Below are positions 37,468 to 49,100 of a stretch of 64,000 nt of DNA, in pieces; the stretch's first letter is position 1, and every line of letters begins with the position of its first letter. The notes under the pieces are model-generated. The model saw only the letters and a program-made list of their open reading frames with translations, did not search any database and had not been told where the DNA came from. Origin of the DNA: Diphasiastrum complanatum (taxonomy: Eukaryota; Streptophyta; Lycopodiopsida; Lycopodiales; Lycopodiaceae); NCBI GenBank assembly GCA_029204225.1, contig CM055106.1:36983946-37047945 (forward strand), written 5' to 3'. A program made the position numbers and the translations under genes.

Positions 37468-38250
37468 CTGAACCAGGAGCTCTCCATTCTTTCCTAGGAA
37501 TTCACACTACTAGAAATAGACTTCAGAAGAAGATCTATCTTAGCTAGTAGGCATTTTAGAAAAATTTCATATGTTCGATTGCAAATCAATTGGTATTCCA
37601 ATGGATCCAAGTATAGTTTTGACGAAGCCTACTTGTGCTGATTCTGATAGTGAAGTACTCGACGTAGTGAAGTACCCTTATCATTCACTAATAGGATCTT
37701 TGATGTATGCAATGTTGTGTACTAGACCAGATTTAGCATACACTGTTAGCATGTTAAGTCAATTCATGTCTAATCCTAGAATCTCTCATTGGAAAGCATT
37801 AAAGAGAGTGATGAGATATATTTAGGGAAGTTCAGATCACATTTTATGCTATTTTGGAAATGCTATTGACCCACTCATCCTGCGAGGCTACTCCGACTCA
37901 GATTGGGGAGGAACAGTCTCTACCAAAAAATCTACCTTCGGGTTCTGTTTTCATCTGGTAGGGGGACCGATTTCATGGAACTCTAGGAAGCAGAAATCAG
38001 TTGCGCTTTCTTCGACAGAGGCAGAGTACATCGCAGCATGCCAAGCTTCAAAAGAAATTGTATGGATCAGGTTATTACTTCACGACTTACGTCACACTCA
38101 GTTCAATACTACCACCATTCTGTGTGACAACTTGAGCTATATTTCACTGTCACTAAATCCCAGATTTCATGGCAAATCCAAGCACATAGAAATCCAGGAT
38201 CATTTCATTCGGGATAAAGTCTTCTCAGAGCAAGTGATCCTTCAATACTG
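37468..38250 (+). mobile_element. Ty1/copia family A reverse transcriptase end and RNase H fragment
   Basis: The plus strand matches the minus-strand copy at 57050-57880. It has LGIHTTRNRLQKKIYL, then YPYHSLIGSLMYAMLCTRPD, and an RNase H region with VALSSTEAEYIAACQASKE. It is a broken fragment joined directly to gypsy reverse transcriptase on the left and to a minus-strand copia fragment on the right. Confidence 0.85.
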
Positions 38251-39280
38251 CTCCACATCAGAAAATAGGTGATGCCAAGATTAGCCATGAATTGGCCAAG
38301 TGAGCTAACTGCAAAAGTGATATTAGGTCTTGTACAGACCATTGCATACATGAGAGATCCAGGTATTGATCGATAAGGATACTGTCTCATCTGTTGTTCC
38401 TCTTCATGCTTGGTTTGAGGACATTGGTCCTTCGACAATCGTAGGCCTGGATCCATCTGTGAGTGAGTTAATTTGCAATTGATCATATTATATCTGATAA
38501 GAACATTGTGAAGATACCTTTGTTGTGTAATAAAAATCAGATGTCTCGCTCTGTCTCTATGGATTTGAATGCCCATACAGAAGTGAGCTTCGCCTAGATC
38601 GGCGGTCAGGTCAAATTTGAAAGACAACATCTATTTAGTATCTTTTACCAGACTTGTATTGTTGCTGAAAAACAATATGTCATCAACGTACAAGGTGATG
38701 ATAATGAAAGATTGTTGCACTGACTTGAAGTAAACATTGTAGTCGCCAATGCTTGGTTGAAAGCCTTGTCGGATGAGGAATGTGTTGATCCTCTGAAACC
38801 AAGCTCTAGCTGATTGCTGCAAGCCATAAAGTGCCTTACGGAGGCTTCATACCTTTGAGAACGTATCCTTTAGGTTGGAGCATGTAGATGTCTTCTTCGA
38901 TGACTTTGTTCAAATAAGCTGTCTGTACATTGAGTTGATGTACTTCAAGGTCGACTGTTGCAACATAAGATAGGAGAGTTCGGATCAATGAATGTTTGAC
39001 TACCGAACTGAAAGTCTTGTTGTAGTTGATGTTGGGGATCTGAACGAATCCATGTGCTACCAGGTGTGCCTTCCTTAGCTCCATTGGCATTGTATTTGAT
39101 CTTAAAGACCCATTTGTAATTGATAAGATTGTAGCCAGCTTTGGTGAACCAAAAACCCTAACCCTAGGATTGTCTATATAAGGGCATGTGACACCATTTT
39201 GTAGCCACCTTTTTGATAATTGACAATTCTCTGACAAAAAGTTCAAGCTTTCTTCATGGCTATTTGGACACTCCTTGTAC
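38251..39280 (-). mobile_element. Ty1/copia family D reverse transcriptase fragment
   Basis: Minus-strand segments include KAHLVAHGFVQIPNINYNKT near 39050, IITLYVDDILFF near 38690 (the YVDD active-site motif), and RQYPYRSIPGSLMYAMVCTR near 38350. The sequence differs clearly from family A. The region between 39130 and 39280 is the leader side next to the primer site. The element is broken, and most of gag and all of integrase are not present. Confidence 0.8.
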
Positions 39281-39281
39281 G

Positions 39282-39295
39282 GCTCTGATACCAAG
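39282..39295 (-). other. Primer-binding site, initiator tRNA-Met type
   Basis: On the minus strand this reads cttggtatcagagc, an exact copia site, and marks the LTR side to the right. Confidence 0.85.
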
Positions 39296-39565
39296 CTAAA
39301 ATTTGCTTCAAACAAGATCATAGACTATGAAACACAATAACATTCACTTAGAAAGCATTGTTTCACACCAAGCTCACATAACAATTGTATTTAACCAAAA
39401 TACACTATACATATAGTTTTTACTTTGGCAAGCCATGCATGGCCCAGGTTGCCGTTGACAGGATGCGTGTCCCGTCGACTTGCAAGGCCAACTGGTCCTA
39501 ATCCACTGATTGGACCCACAGTACAATAACACAATAGTTTTACTTATATTCTAACTCCTTACATT
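39296..39565 (-). repeat. Possible short LTR of family D
   Basis: The sequence right of the primer site should be the LTR in this orientation. A candidate outer edge is near ctccttaca at about 39565. I saw no second copy to confirm its limits. Confidence 0.35.
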
Positions 39566-42370
39566 GGTATTAAACATGTTGCTATGTCAAATATCTACTA
39601 CTTGTACATTGCTCAATAAGTTTGAGTCAAAACTTGATATTCTAGCTAGCACACTTATTAAGCAAGTGCTTGTTACTCTATAGAAAAAATGCTAAGTATT
39701 GTAGGGCAAATGTATCAGACCTGTAGAGTCATAGTAGTAAGAATTTTCTACAAGTGAATCCTTTTGAAATTTAACTTTACATATGATGAAAACCAATTAT
39801 ATAGCAAAAATTCAGTACCAAAGGTTCAGTGTCATTAACCATTTGCCTAATTTACATTCTTAGAATTGTGTTTTATTTAGATCACAAATTTTTGTTTGTC
39901 TCCTATTAGTCAACAATTTCTACTTTTATAAAATATGTTGCACTTTCGCCTTATTACTTGGATTAGACCCTAGTGGCCAATATGAAAAAAAATTATTTTG
40001 TATCTCTATAGAAGTAGATCTTTTGAGATTATTATTTTAAAACTATAATGACTCTTTTGGCATTGAGTCACTTATCAATTTTAAAAATGTATTTGATCCA
40101 ATGTGAAATTAGTTGTTAATGATCACAAAGTTATGCTACTTTTTGAAAAGCCATTTTGTTGTAAGAATCTATTTCCTAAACAAAACTTTGAGTTTCATAT
40201 GTGTGCAGATCATTGACATGGAAATGTTTGCTTACTAACTTACAGAAAAAAATAAAATATTTTCATTTTCACACTAAGGTAGCACATGCATGTACCTCAT
40301 AAAGACCAAATTGCAAACTTGGTGTTTTGAAGGGCCATGTTAAGATTTTAAAGGCATTTAGTGTAGGTTAATGGTGCATCCATAGGGCTTCTAGGGAGTG
40401 AGGGTGAGGGAGAGGGCGGAGGACCAAGTCTTGGATAGCTCGACATGTGGGTGATTCTGTTTATCTTTAGATTGCCTTATGCGCCATTTGTTCTTGACAT
40501 AGATAATGAGTTTCATGGGATAAAGGGCAATTCGAGTGTTATGCTCTCTGCGACAAAATGTCCATGAGTTTTTTGCTATAGATGTAAGTATGAGCTCAAA
40601 AAATCTACTCAAGTTTCTATGCATATGATAAACAATTGGGTGAGAAGGTGTAACGGGTTTGAGAAATGCCCTTGGGTAGGGTGAAAAAATCCATAACGCC
40701 TGCCACGCAAGCATTAGACTACGAAGACCTACTATATCCCCCACCTAGGCACTTATCTTGCACAAATGAGCATGCAAATCTTTAAAAACAAGGGCTATTT
40801 CTTATTGGGTTATGATAGCAAGCTGAGGTTTCTAGGTGTAATGAGTTTATGATGGAAAGCCCATGGCAAAAACTTTTAATTTCAAGGTCTGTTGACAAGA
40901 AGGAATAAAGTGTTTAATGACCGTTCCACTAGGTAAAACGGCCGCCTCATAATGTCACAATTATTAAACCAAGGTGAAAAGGTTATTAAACTATCATGTT
41001 TCCAAGCATAAAGTATTGGGAGGAAGGAGCAAATACTCAATATGCAATTAGAGCATATCCTCATCCAAGTGTGGAGAAGCCTCAATGACGCTTGTAAAAT
41101 AAATCTTGTAGCTCTTGGTTGTGGTTGAATGTAAGATCTCTTGACAACACATTTCCCTTAAGAATGAACTTTTTTGTGGCCCACACTTTGACTTTTGAGA
41201 GCCTATAATACCCTTCTACTTCTTTGCTAGCTTTCTAAAATCCATAATCGACGTTTTGAAAAATTATTAGGGGGCTTTATAATTCATGGTATGTTACAAT
41301 TGCTATTCAAAAGACTCATAATACTCCAACATGTAGTTTTCATAATGTGGTTATTTGTTTTGTGGTCCAAAGAAATCAAAGTATCTTCGGAATATTGTTG
41401 GCACCTAGTAATGCCAAGTGCTCTTTTTCTCTTTGCATTTTGGAAACAACTGAAAATATAAATGTGCGTGCCAAAGATTCAAAACTTCCACCAACACGAG
41501 GCATAATGATAGATGGATATGGAGCACTAAAGCTTATGCCAAATTTTCCATTTTCAAGTGCCATTTAATCATCATATGAAAATTCTATTGAAAGTTATTT
41601 GTTTTTTAACAGTTTCCAAAAGAACAAAGTTATTGAAAACCCATGGTGTTGCGTAATGGGAGGCCCGAAGCCCAAGGGCCTTAATCCTTGGTCTGGGTGG
41701 TGCCTTAGGTAGACGCTCTCCTTGGGTCTCCGCTCCGACCTTCCTTGCCTTGGGAATTCCAAAAGAATGTAGATCTTTGCACACTATAAGGCACTTTACA
41801 ATGATCAATAAAAAGCAAGCCCAATCCTTCACAATTTAGAGCCTCTTCACATGAGCTTAAGCCATCCCCGTTCATGATGTCAGGGTGCCCCCTCACCTTT
41901 CGCTGTGCTGTATAACAACCCGCAATCCTATGATCTTGTCACTGGGTCGATCTTCCCAGCTCCCTCAACCTTGTCATCAATGCCTTGCCAAATGTGGGCA
42001 ATCATTATCACCTCATTGCAACAAATCACCACCTGATTGCAACAATGAGCTTCATTTAGAGCATCTACTCATCTTTTATTTCCAAATTGTAACATGATCT
42101 CGATGAGCAGGAGGATAACATGCAAAGATGAATCCTCACCCAGGCTGGAAAGAAACAGCAGAGGCCCGTCCCTTGGCCTTCGTCAGTCAGTCACAAGAAG
42201 GGTTCTCCATGAGCAGAGGCCCTTAGGGGGAAGAGTTGAAAAAAAAAACAGTTTCTAAAAAACGTGAACCTAGGCTGTGTGAACGTGGCCTTTCATAAAG
42301 CTCTTCTCCCAAATTGATTTCAGTATCCCTTGTGGCCAAATAAAGTCAGAAAGGACGGAAAGCGCAGGGG
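39566..42370. other. Intergenic stretch upstream of the dehydratase gene
   Basis: No gene, RNA or long repeat is recognised on either strand. Short open frames near 40391, 41347 and 41572 show no family features. The last few hundred bases become less AT-rich and lead into the promoter. Confidence 0.5.
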
Positions 42371-42382
42371 ACGTGACTTCGA

Positions 42383-42462
42383 CACGTGGCACACATCCAG
42401 CGATACACGTCTGCAATCATTCTAGCTGATTTCCATGCTGAGCAGTGATAAGCTGACACGTG
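42383..42462 (+). promoter_or_regulatory. Two G-box (CACGTG) elements in the dehydratase promoter
   Basis: Identical gacacgtgg sites have their CACGTG cores at 42383-42388 and 42457-42462. G-boxes bind plant bZIP and bHLH factors and respond to light or abscisic acid. A pyrimidine-rich run (cttcctctctcctttttctc) follows at about 42480-42520, as often seen at plant transcription starts. No clear TATA box is seen. Actual use is inferred. Confidence 0.5.
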
Positions 42463-42582
42463 GGCCTGACGCGTTTGCTTTTCTTCCTCTCTCCTTTTTC
42501 TCTCTTCTCCTCTCTTCTGTGTCGCAGCTCCAGGAGGGGATTCAGAAGAGAGGATCGTGGGGGGGATGCGATGGCGGAAAAG

Positions 42583-42925
42583 CTCGGTCTGTAGATGATC
42601 TATGTGGGTTCCTTTTGTTTTTCTTAGTAATAGAGAATCAGGAATATTTATGCCTCTGGAAGCAGGCTGTGTTTTTTGAGGCAGGGGGAGGGGTTTTGAG
42701 CAAAGGTTTCTGTACCTTTTTGTGTGGGCATTTGAATGGTGGACGGGCTTGGGTTATAGATGATGTTAGTGGGTTTTCTTTGTTTTGGTTGATGAATGAG
42801 AGTAGGGAATGGTTCGGCCTTTGGATGCTAGGCTGTGTGTGTAGAGGCAGAGGGAGGAGTCTTGAGCAAAGGTTTAACTTTGTTGCTGTTCTGTGTAAGC
42901 AAATGCTGATGAATGGAATGTGGGT
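42583..42925 (+). repeat. 165-bp tandem duplication in the probable 5' leader intron
   Basis: Two imperfect copies are 165-166 bases apart. The marker tagatgat is at 42592 and 42757, and gagcaaaggttt at 42698 and 42864. A 167-codon open frame across them is made by the duplication and is not a gene. The region is bounded by agctcg|gtctgt and ttttttcag|atcaaa, which fit an intron of about 420 bases in the untranslated leader. Confidence 0.75.
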
Positions 42926-43151
42926 TGGATGCTGCTGAAGGCTGGTGTCTTTGGATGGGGGCTGTGCCTCCTATGCAGCACGTCTAATTTGACAGAAAGT
43001 GTTTTTTCAGATCAAATTGTGTGCCAGGCTCAAAGCTCTAGCTGCAGAAAGTGAGCGGAGGCATGAGCACGTCTTGCAGTTGCTGCTTCAGCTAAAAACT
43101 TAGGGGGAAGATCTAAGAGAGAGAGGGGGGCGTGCTACAGTGTCCACCACA

Positions 43152-46100
43152 ATGCTAGCCACTCTACAACCAGCCCCTTCATGGCCTACTTTCAGGAAGC
43201 TTTGTCAGAATGAGGTGAAAGCTTGGTCTTCAGCGTTACTGGCCAGAAGGAGATATGAAATTTGCAGCCCATTTTTCCAGCAAGTGAAGGCGAGGATGGT
43301 GACAGCAGTTTATGACGTCAAAGAGGCTGCCTGGAACATGCCAGCATTGGGTCTGGACTCTGAAGCTTCTGGCAGTGCACAGTGGCAGTCTGCTTGTGCC
43401 GTGTTGATGAGCCAATGGGCTACTAGCCTTGAGGAAAAGAAGGCTGAGGAGGGATCACCAATTTTCAATGGAATTGCTAGCGTTACTGTCACGCGTGGAG
43501 ACCTCACTACATTACCCAGTATGTTCTTTCTTGAAATTTACCGTCTAAACTCTTATTAAGAATTTCTGCTCAAAAAGCGCGTTGTTTTTTAACTTGAAAG
43601 TTGTCTCAAGACAAGCAATCTAGTCAGATGAACTTTTCCGATTTCTATAATTGTTGATACCATTGCATTTTACAGAACCACTGTCAGTTACGGACTTTGC
43701 ATTGGAGCCAATGCATGGATCTCACCTACGAGTGGCGTATCAGGTACAAGCAGCTCGTTCAATTGTTGCGTCAATATTCCCTTTTTGCCTGTTCTGAGTA
43801 TGCCCACGTAAAGATAGAAAGCATCACGCCTCTCTATTTCCTTTTTCTTCATCGGATCATACCAAAACAGTCTGGTTTTGTTATTTGTAGGGTGTACCTG
43901 GGGCCTATAGCGAGGCAGCTGCTCACAAAGCTTATCCAAATTGTGAAGCAGTTCCTTGCGAACAATTTGAAGCAGCTTTTCAGGTTAGTTTTGTCTACAC
44001 AGCGTAGATAACTGCCAACCGACTTAAGTGGGTTGTAGCCCTCCCATACGTGTGTTTGAAATATCAGAAGTTTGTACGAGTATTGAACTATGCTCAAGTT
44101 TGTACGAGTATTTTAAATTATGCCAAAGTTTTTGTAACTCTTTGCTCAAAACATATGGTTCTTTGAAAAACACATCAACTTAAGATTTATTATTGTTAAT
44201 GATTCAATCTCTATCGAGATTAGGATTAGAATGGAATCAGTTGATTGAGTCTATAAATCAGATCTGGTGAATTCCCATTGTACTTGTGAATTTACTCCCA
44301 CCCTAAGGATGGAACAATCCTTCACATTAGCTCACTTTAGCCGGAGATTCTCCAACTGATATTTCTTTTCTTGAAATCAGCTCCTTATGGGGACTTTTAA
44401 GTATGGCGTCTTCCAAGGTCTTATTGTGTCTTTAGAGGTCTTATACCTAATCGATGGTCATTTCTACTCGTGGTTTTTGCAAAGGTCCTCATACTTATGT
44501 AGACTTCTTTGAGGGTCTTCACCTGGAAAGAAACATGGAGCTTCTTGTAGTGAATTCTGCCCAGACTTCTATAGATCCGGGTAAACGGTCCCCATATGGT
44601 CCACGATGCTACCAGGTCCCCATATGGTCCATGATGCTACCAGCTGTATGCGTACTGACGGCCTTATGGACATAAATACGGATGTGTCCACATGCTAGCG
44701 GTGGTGACAATGGTCACAGCAGCCTGCCAGCGTGCTATTTCAGTTTGCTGAGTCATCAGTTATTTAGTAGTTCAGTTTATTGGACTTATCCTGAGTAGTT
44801 ACCGAGTTTTCTTCTTGACTATTGTTTATAGGCTGTAGAGTTGTGGCTGGTCGATAGAGCTGTGTTGCCAGTGGAGAATTCTCTTGGGGGAAGTATACAT
44901 CGCAATTACGATTTGCTGCTTCGTCATCGGCTCCACATAGTTGGGGAGATTCAGATTGCTGTTCATCACTGCCTTTTGGGGCTCCCTGGTGTCAAGAAAG
45001 AGGAGCTGAGGCGTGTTATGAGTCATCCACAGGTGTTGATTTGGATCTCGAACTAATTGAGGCAACCACTACGTGTAGCCTTTTCTTGATGTCAAACTTG
45101 CATGCCGTGTCACGTTACTGTGAGAAGCTGATTGTTACTGTACATTGGTGCTCTCAGGCTCTTGCTCAATGTGAGCTATCACTGTCAAAGTTGAAAGTTA
45201 CTCGAGAAGCAGTTGATGACACCGCCGGTGCAGCTCAGGTGAAAATTTTCATATTAAGGGAAGCAACTTCTAAGAATCCTTACACTGAGCAGAGAATTGC
45301 TGTTTAAAATGCACAATGCACTTTTGATGTTCATAGCGTGCATTTTACAAAATCATAGTTGCTACTGGGGTGCTATTTTTGAAATGTATTCTCTACAATT
45401 TATCATCTAATATGAGCTACTCCCATTCAACATTGTTGTAACTCGGCAGTTTATAGCTGCACACAACCTCAGGGATACAGGGGCTGTTGCCAGTTCTCGA
45501 GCTGCTGAAATCTATGGTTTAGACATCCTCGCAGATGGGATCCAGGTAGTTAAGATTCGACCTGTATGTCTGTAATTGGATAGGACCGAAGTTGCTTATG
45601 ATATTTAAGCTAGTAGAGTTGTTATTTTGACATTTCTGCTCTCTTAATTAGCGGTTTTCCCTTTCAGGATGATCTGGATAATGTCACTCGCTTCATGATG
45701 CTGGCTAGGGAACCTATAATCCCTAGAAATGACAGACCTTTTAAAGTGAGTCTTGCAAACCAAACATAGCCATATGTTTCTCTAGTCTTTGGTTGATGAT
45801 TAAACAGCTTTACTTGGACCCTGAAATTAGTAAAATAAGATGTCCCTTTTTCTAGCATAAGACTCACAGCTTTGTAGGTAAGTCTGTTCCATATAGATTC
45901 TTGTTTCTGTAATCTGGATTCTTGATCTTCTCGTCTTTCTTTTGGCAGACAAGCATTGTTTTTACCCTGGAAGAAGGCCCAGGGGTACTTTTTAAGGCAC
46001 TTGCTGTCTTTGCGCTTAGAAACATCAACTTGACAAAGGTAATAATCCATAAATCAATTATTGCTGTCTTCAGGCTTTAGTTATTTGGTATCAGTGCATG

Positions 46101-49100
46101 CTATGAAAGTTACAATCCCTTCTGTTTCCCCCTTTTCTTGTCAACATAGGGTCTTTCACTTTGATAATGTTATGCGGGTACTTCTGTTCCAGTCCAGGGG
46201 ATGTCGATCATAGTAATAAACAATCGTGTTTACAGATTGAAAGTCGTCCACAAAGAAAGAGGCCTCTTCGCGTTGTGGATGATGCCAACAATGGCACCGC
46301 AAAGTATGTGTCAGTCTGATAATCAAGAGTTCATAGTTTCATATCATGATAAGTGGTTTTTTGTTATTGTAAAGATCAGTATACATGTCAGTTTTTAACT
46401 GAATCTGCCTTTTGTCTTTGAGTTTTTGTGATGAATTTTATTCATTTATTGTTTTAACTTTCTGCATCCACCTGACAAGGTAGGTAATTGCTCGTTGATA
46501 TCTTCAAAGGCAACAAGAAATTGCTGGGAAATATTGGTCAGGAATAATCTCTATTTGGATCATACATGCCAGAAAACTGGAAAGGGGGAATGTCTGGATT
46601 CCCCTACATAAGAACGTTCTGAAAGGTGAGGGTCATAGGGGAACGGGAAAAATGTTATGTCATCATGTGAACCATTTGTTAAGTTTTAATTTTTAGAGCA
46701 AAGATGTAATCATGGATAGACAAAATGCAAAATTCAAAACTCATATCCTGCAACAAAGACCAAATTAGCGCCACTAAAAAAATCAGTGGTAAATGGGAAT
46801 AGTGTTTCCACCCAGTTCAGAATCGACCTTTTCAGAATCGTAAGAATCGGCATTAATCGTGGTTCCAAACCGTGTCCCTCCCTGAAAGAATCGAAAAGGA
46901 TCGGCAATTTTTATTTTTTTTGCAATTGTTTTTGATGTAAGTTACAACTTACATTGAAAAGCAAAATCAAATAGCATTCGAGCGAAAACTGTATAGTGAA
47001 AACCGAATAGTTGGTATCAAACTATACACATGTCACATATTATACATATGATATCGAAATGAGCTGAACAGTTAATGGCAAATGCTGAATCCAAAGTCAT
47101 GACTCATGAGTCAATTGTTGTCTATTGTGTGCCATAATATTGTACTAGTAGAATCTAGGTCAACCGTGAAATATCAAGTCTTGACCTAGATTCTAGACTA
47201 TGAACTTTAATATAAATCTAGGTCCTCCTCTTGATCCTCCTAGTGGAGGTGGCATCGGAGCCTCTTGCACATACTCCTCATCATCATCATCATCCCCAGC
47301 CTTTGGGGCCTCCCTTTGAATGGCCGAGCAGTGGCAGCCTGAGTCTGTCGTGATGAACCTTGAGTCACAGGTCTGCACATAGAGATTTGCAGCTATTAGA
47401 AAGTACCCATTGCCCAAATTTGAACTTTGAACCCAGGAGATGACCTAGATATTAGATAGTAGATACTAGAATCTAGATAATACATAGTACAATCTTGAAA
47501 CTTTTGATGGAATACAAGACTCAAGTAATCAAATTTCAATTACCGAGCAAGGATCAAGCCTCAAGCCTCAAGCCTACCTGATTGTGCAATAGACTCACGA
47601 TGCAAGAGGGCATATATATCCTCCTCTTCCTTTAACCTTGGTGGTAAATCAGGATCTCGTCAAGGTTTACCTAAAGTTCAAATAGTTCACATATCCACGA
47701 CTAGTCATTCACTCATGTCATGACTCACATGTGACACAAATTTAGAAATCACAAATGGTTCATGAATCATCAAAGTTGAAACTAGTCAACCTTCAACTTT
47801 CAAGACTTCAAGTACCAAGAATCTCATATTATCTAGAAGGCGTAGGTTTTAAATGCACAAACAGTAGCCTCTCTAATTGCTTTGTGGAGAGCCTGTTTCT
47901 CTTCTTGGTGATGCTCGAGTTGCTCTCACAAGCTGCTGCGGTGCAATCCTGTGAGAGGACTCTCAATGCAATGTCATGTTTGACCGGTCAACCCTGACAT
48001 GTGTCACTCATTCATTGAACCAAATGTCCCAGTGAGCATATGACAAGTGTCTGTTGACCAGTCAACCCTCTCTTACAAAATAGGTGGTCAGTCCAGCCAC
48101 TCCTAATTAATGACCCAGTACCCTATACCAAAGCTCAGCATGTGACTTAGAGGGCACAAGAATGCAAATAACCATTTTATTTCACTTTCTTACAAAAGTA
48201 CATCTGTAAGTAAAACAGTAAACAATTGGACCTGTGGAAACTATGGGTAAATGAAATTTCAATCACATACAACATTAAACAAAGATTCATTAATAGCTCA
48301 GAAAATGAAACACTCGTCAACAGCTCAAGTTATGCAAGTACAGTGGCAATTAAAATGTGAATCTCTGTTGCTCAATATGTGCGCAAAAGTTACGGTGCCA
48401 ACACCTAGGACCTGAGCTCCCATAGCAGCTGAACTCGGTGTCAATAAGCTCTACCTCCTGCTAGACAATGAATCTCCTCTCTTGGCATGGTCATCATTGC
48501 TACTAAAAAGGACCTGAAACTTAGAACATTCAAAAAGTTGCCCTGGAAACCATAAAACTTTGAACTCATATACAATGTAAAGCTATGGTGGCTGAATTGG
48601 GCATGACTGGTTAGCAATCAACCCCAAACCCTAAACCAAAACCCAACATGTTACCACAAGAAGTAAATGGGAGGTGGTGACCGAAATAAACAAGCAACGT
48701 TCCTAAACCTAAATGGGAAGCACTATTTCTGATGGGATGTGACAGGTGATGTGTACTGCCAAAAAAGACATCCTATCAAAATCATTTGTGTTTTAGTCGA
48801 AAAACGTTGAAACAACTGTCATACAAAATACAAAAACCATAAAATGGACTGCTATGGACCTACAGTTGTACTCCGCACAATGATGAAACATTGATTGCAA
48901 ACTCTTTTCACTCGAATCAGATGACATAAATGACATTTATTCACACCCCCTTTCTACAAAAAGTGAACTATGGTAGTCATTTACAACGAAATTAGGTATG
49001 TAAAACAAAAAATATCACGCTCACGTTTTGTACATGTTAAATGGAATTTTCTGAACTAGGAGGTTCAGAATGGGTATGGCTATCAACACGGCCCACAGCT

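Noticed and set aside
39151-39166. Telomere-like aaccctaaccc
   Set aside because: Only two partial units inside a copia leader region; chance match.
42435-42938. 167-codon open frame before ADT
   Set aside because: It spans the leader region and the 165-bp duplication, has no domain, and lies where the leader intron is expected.
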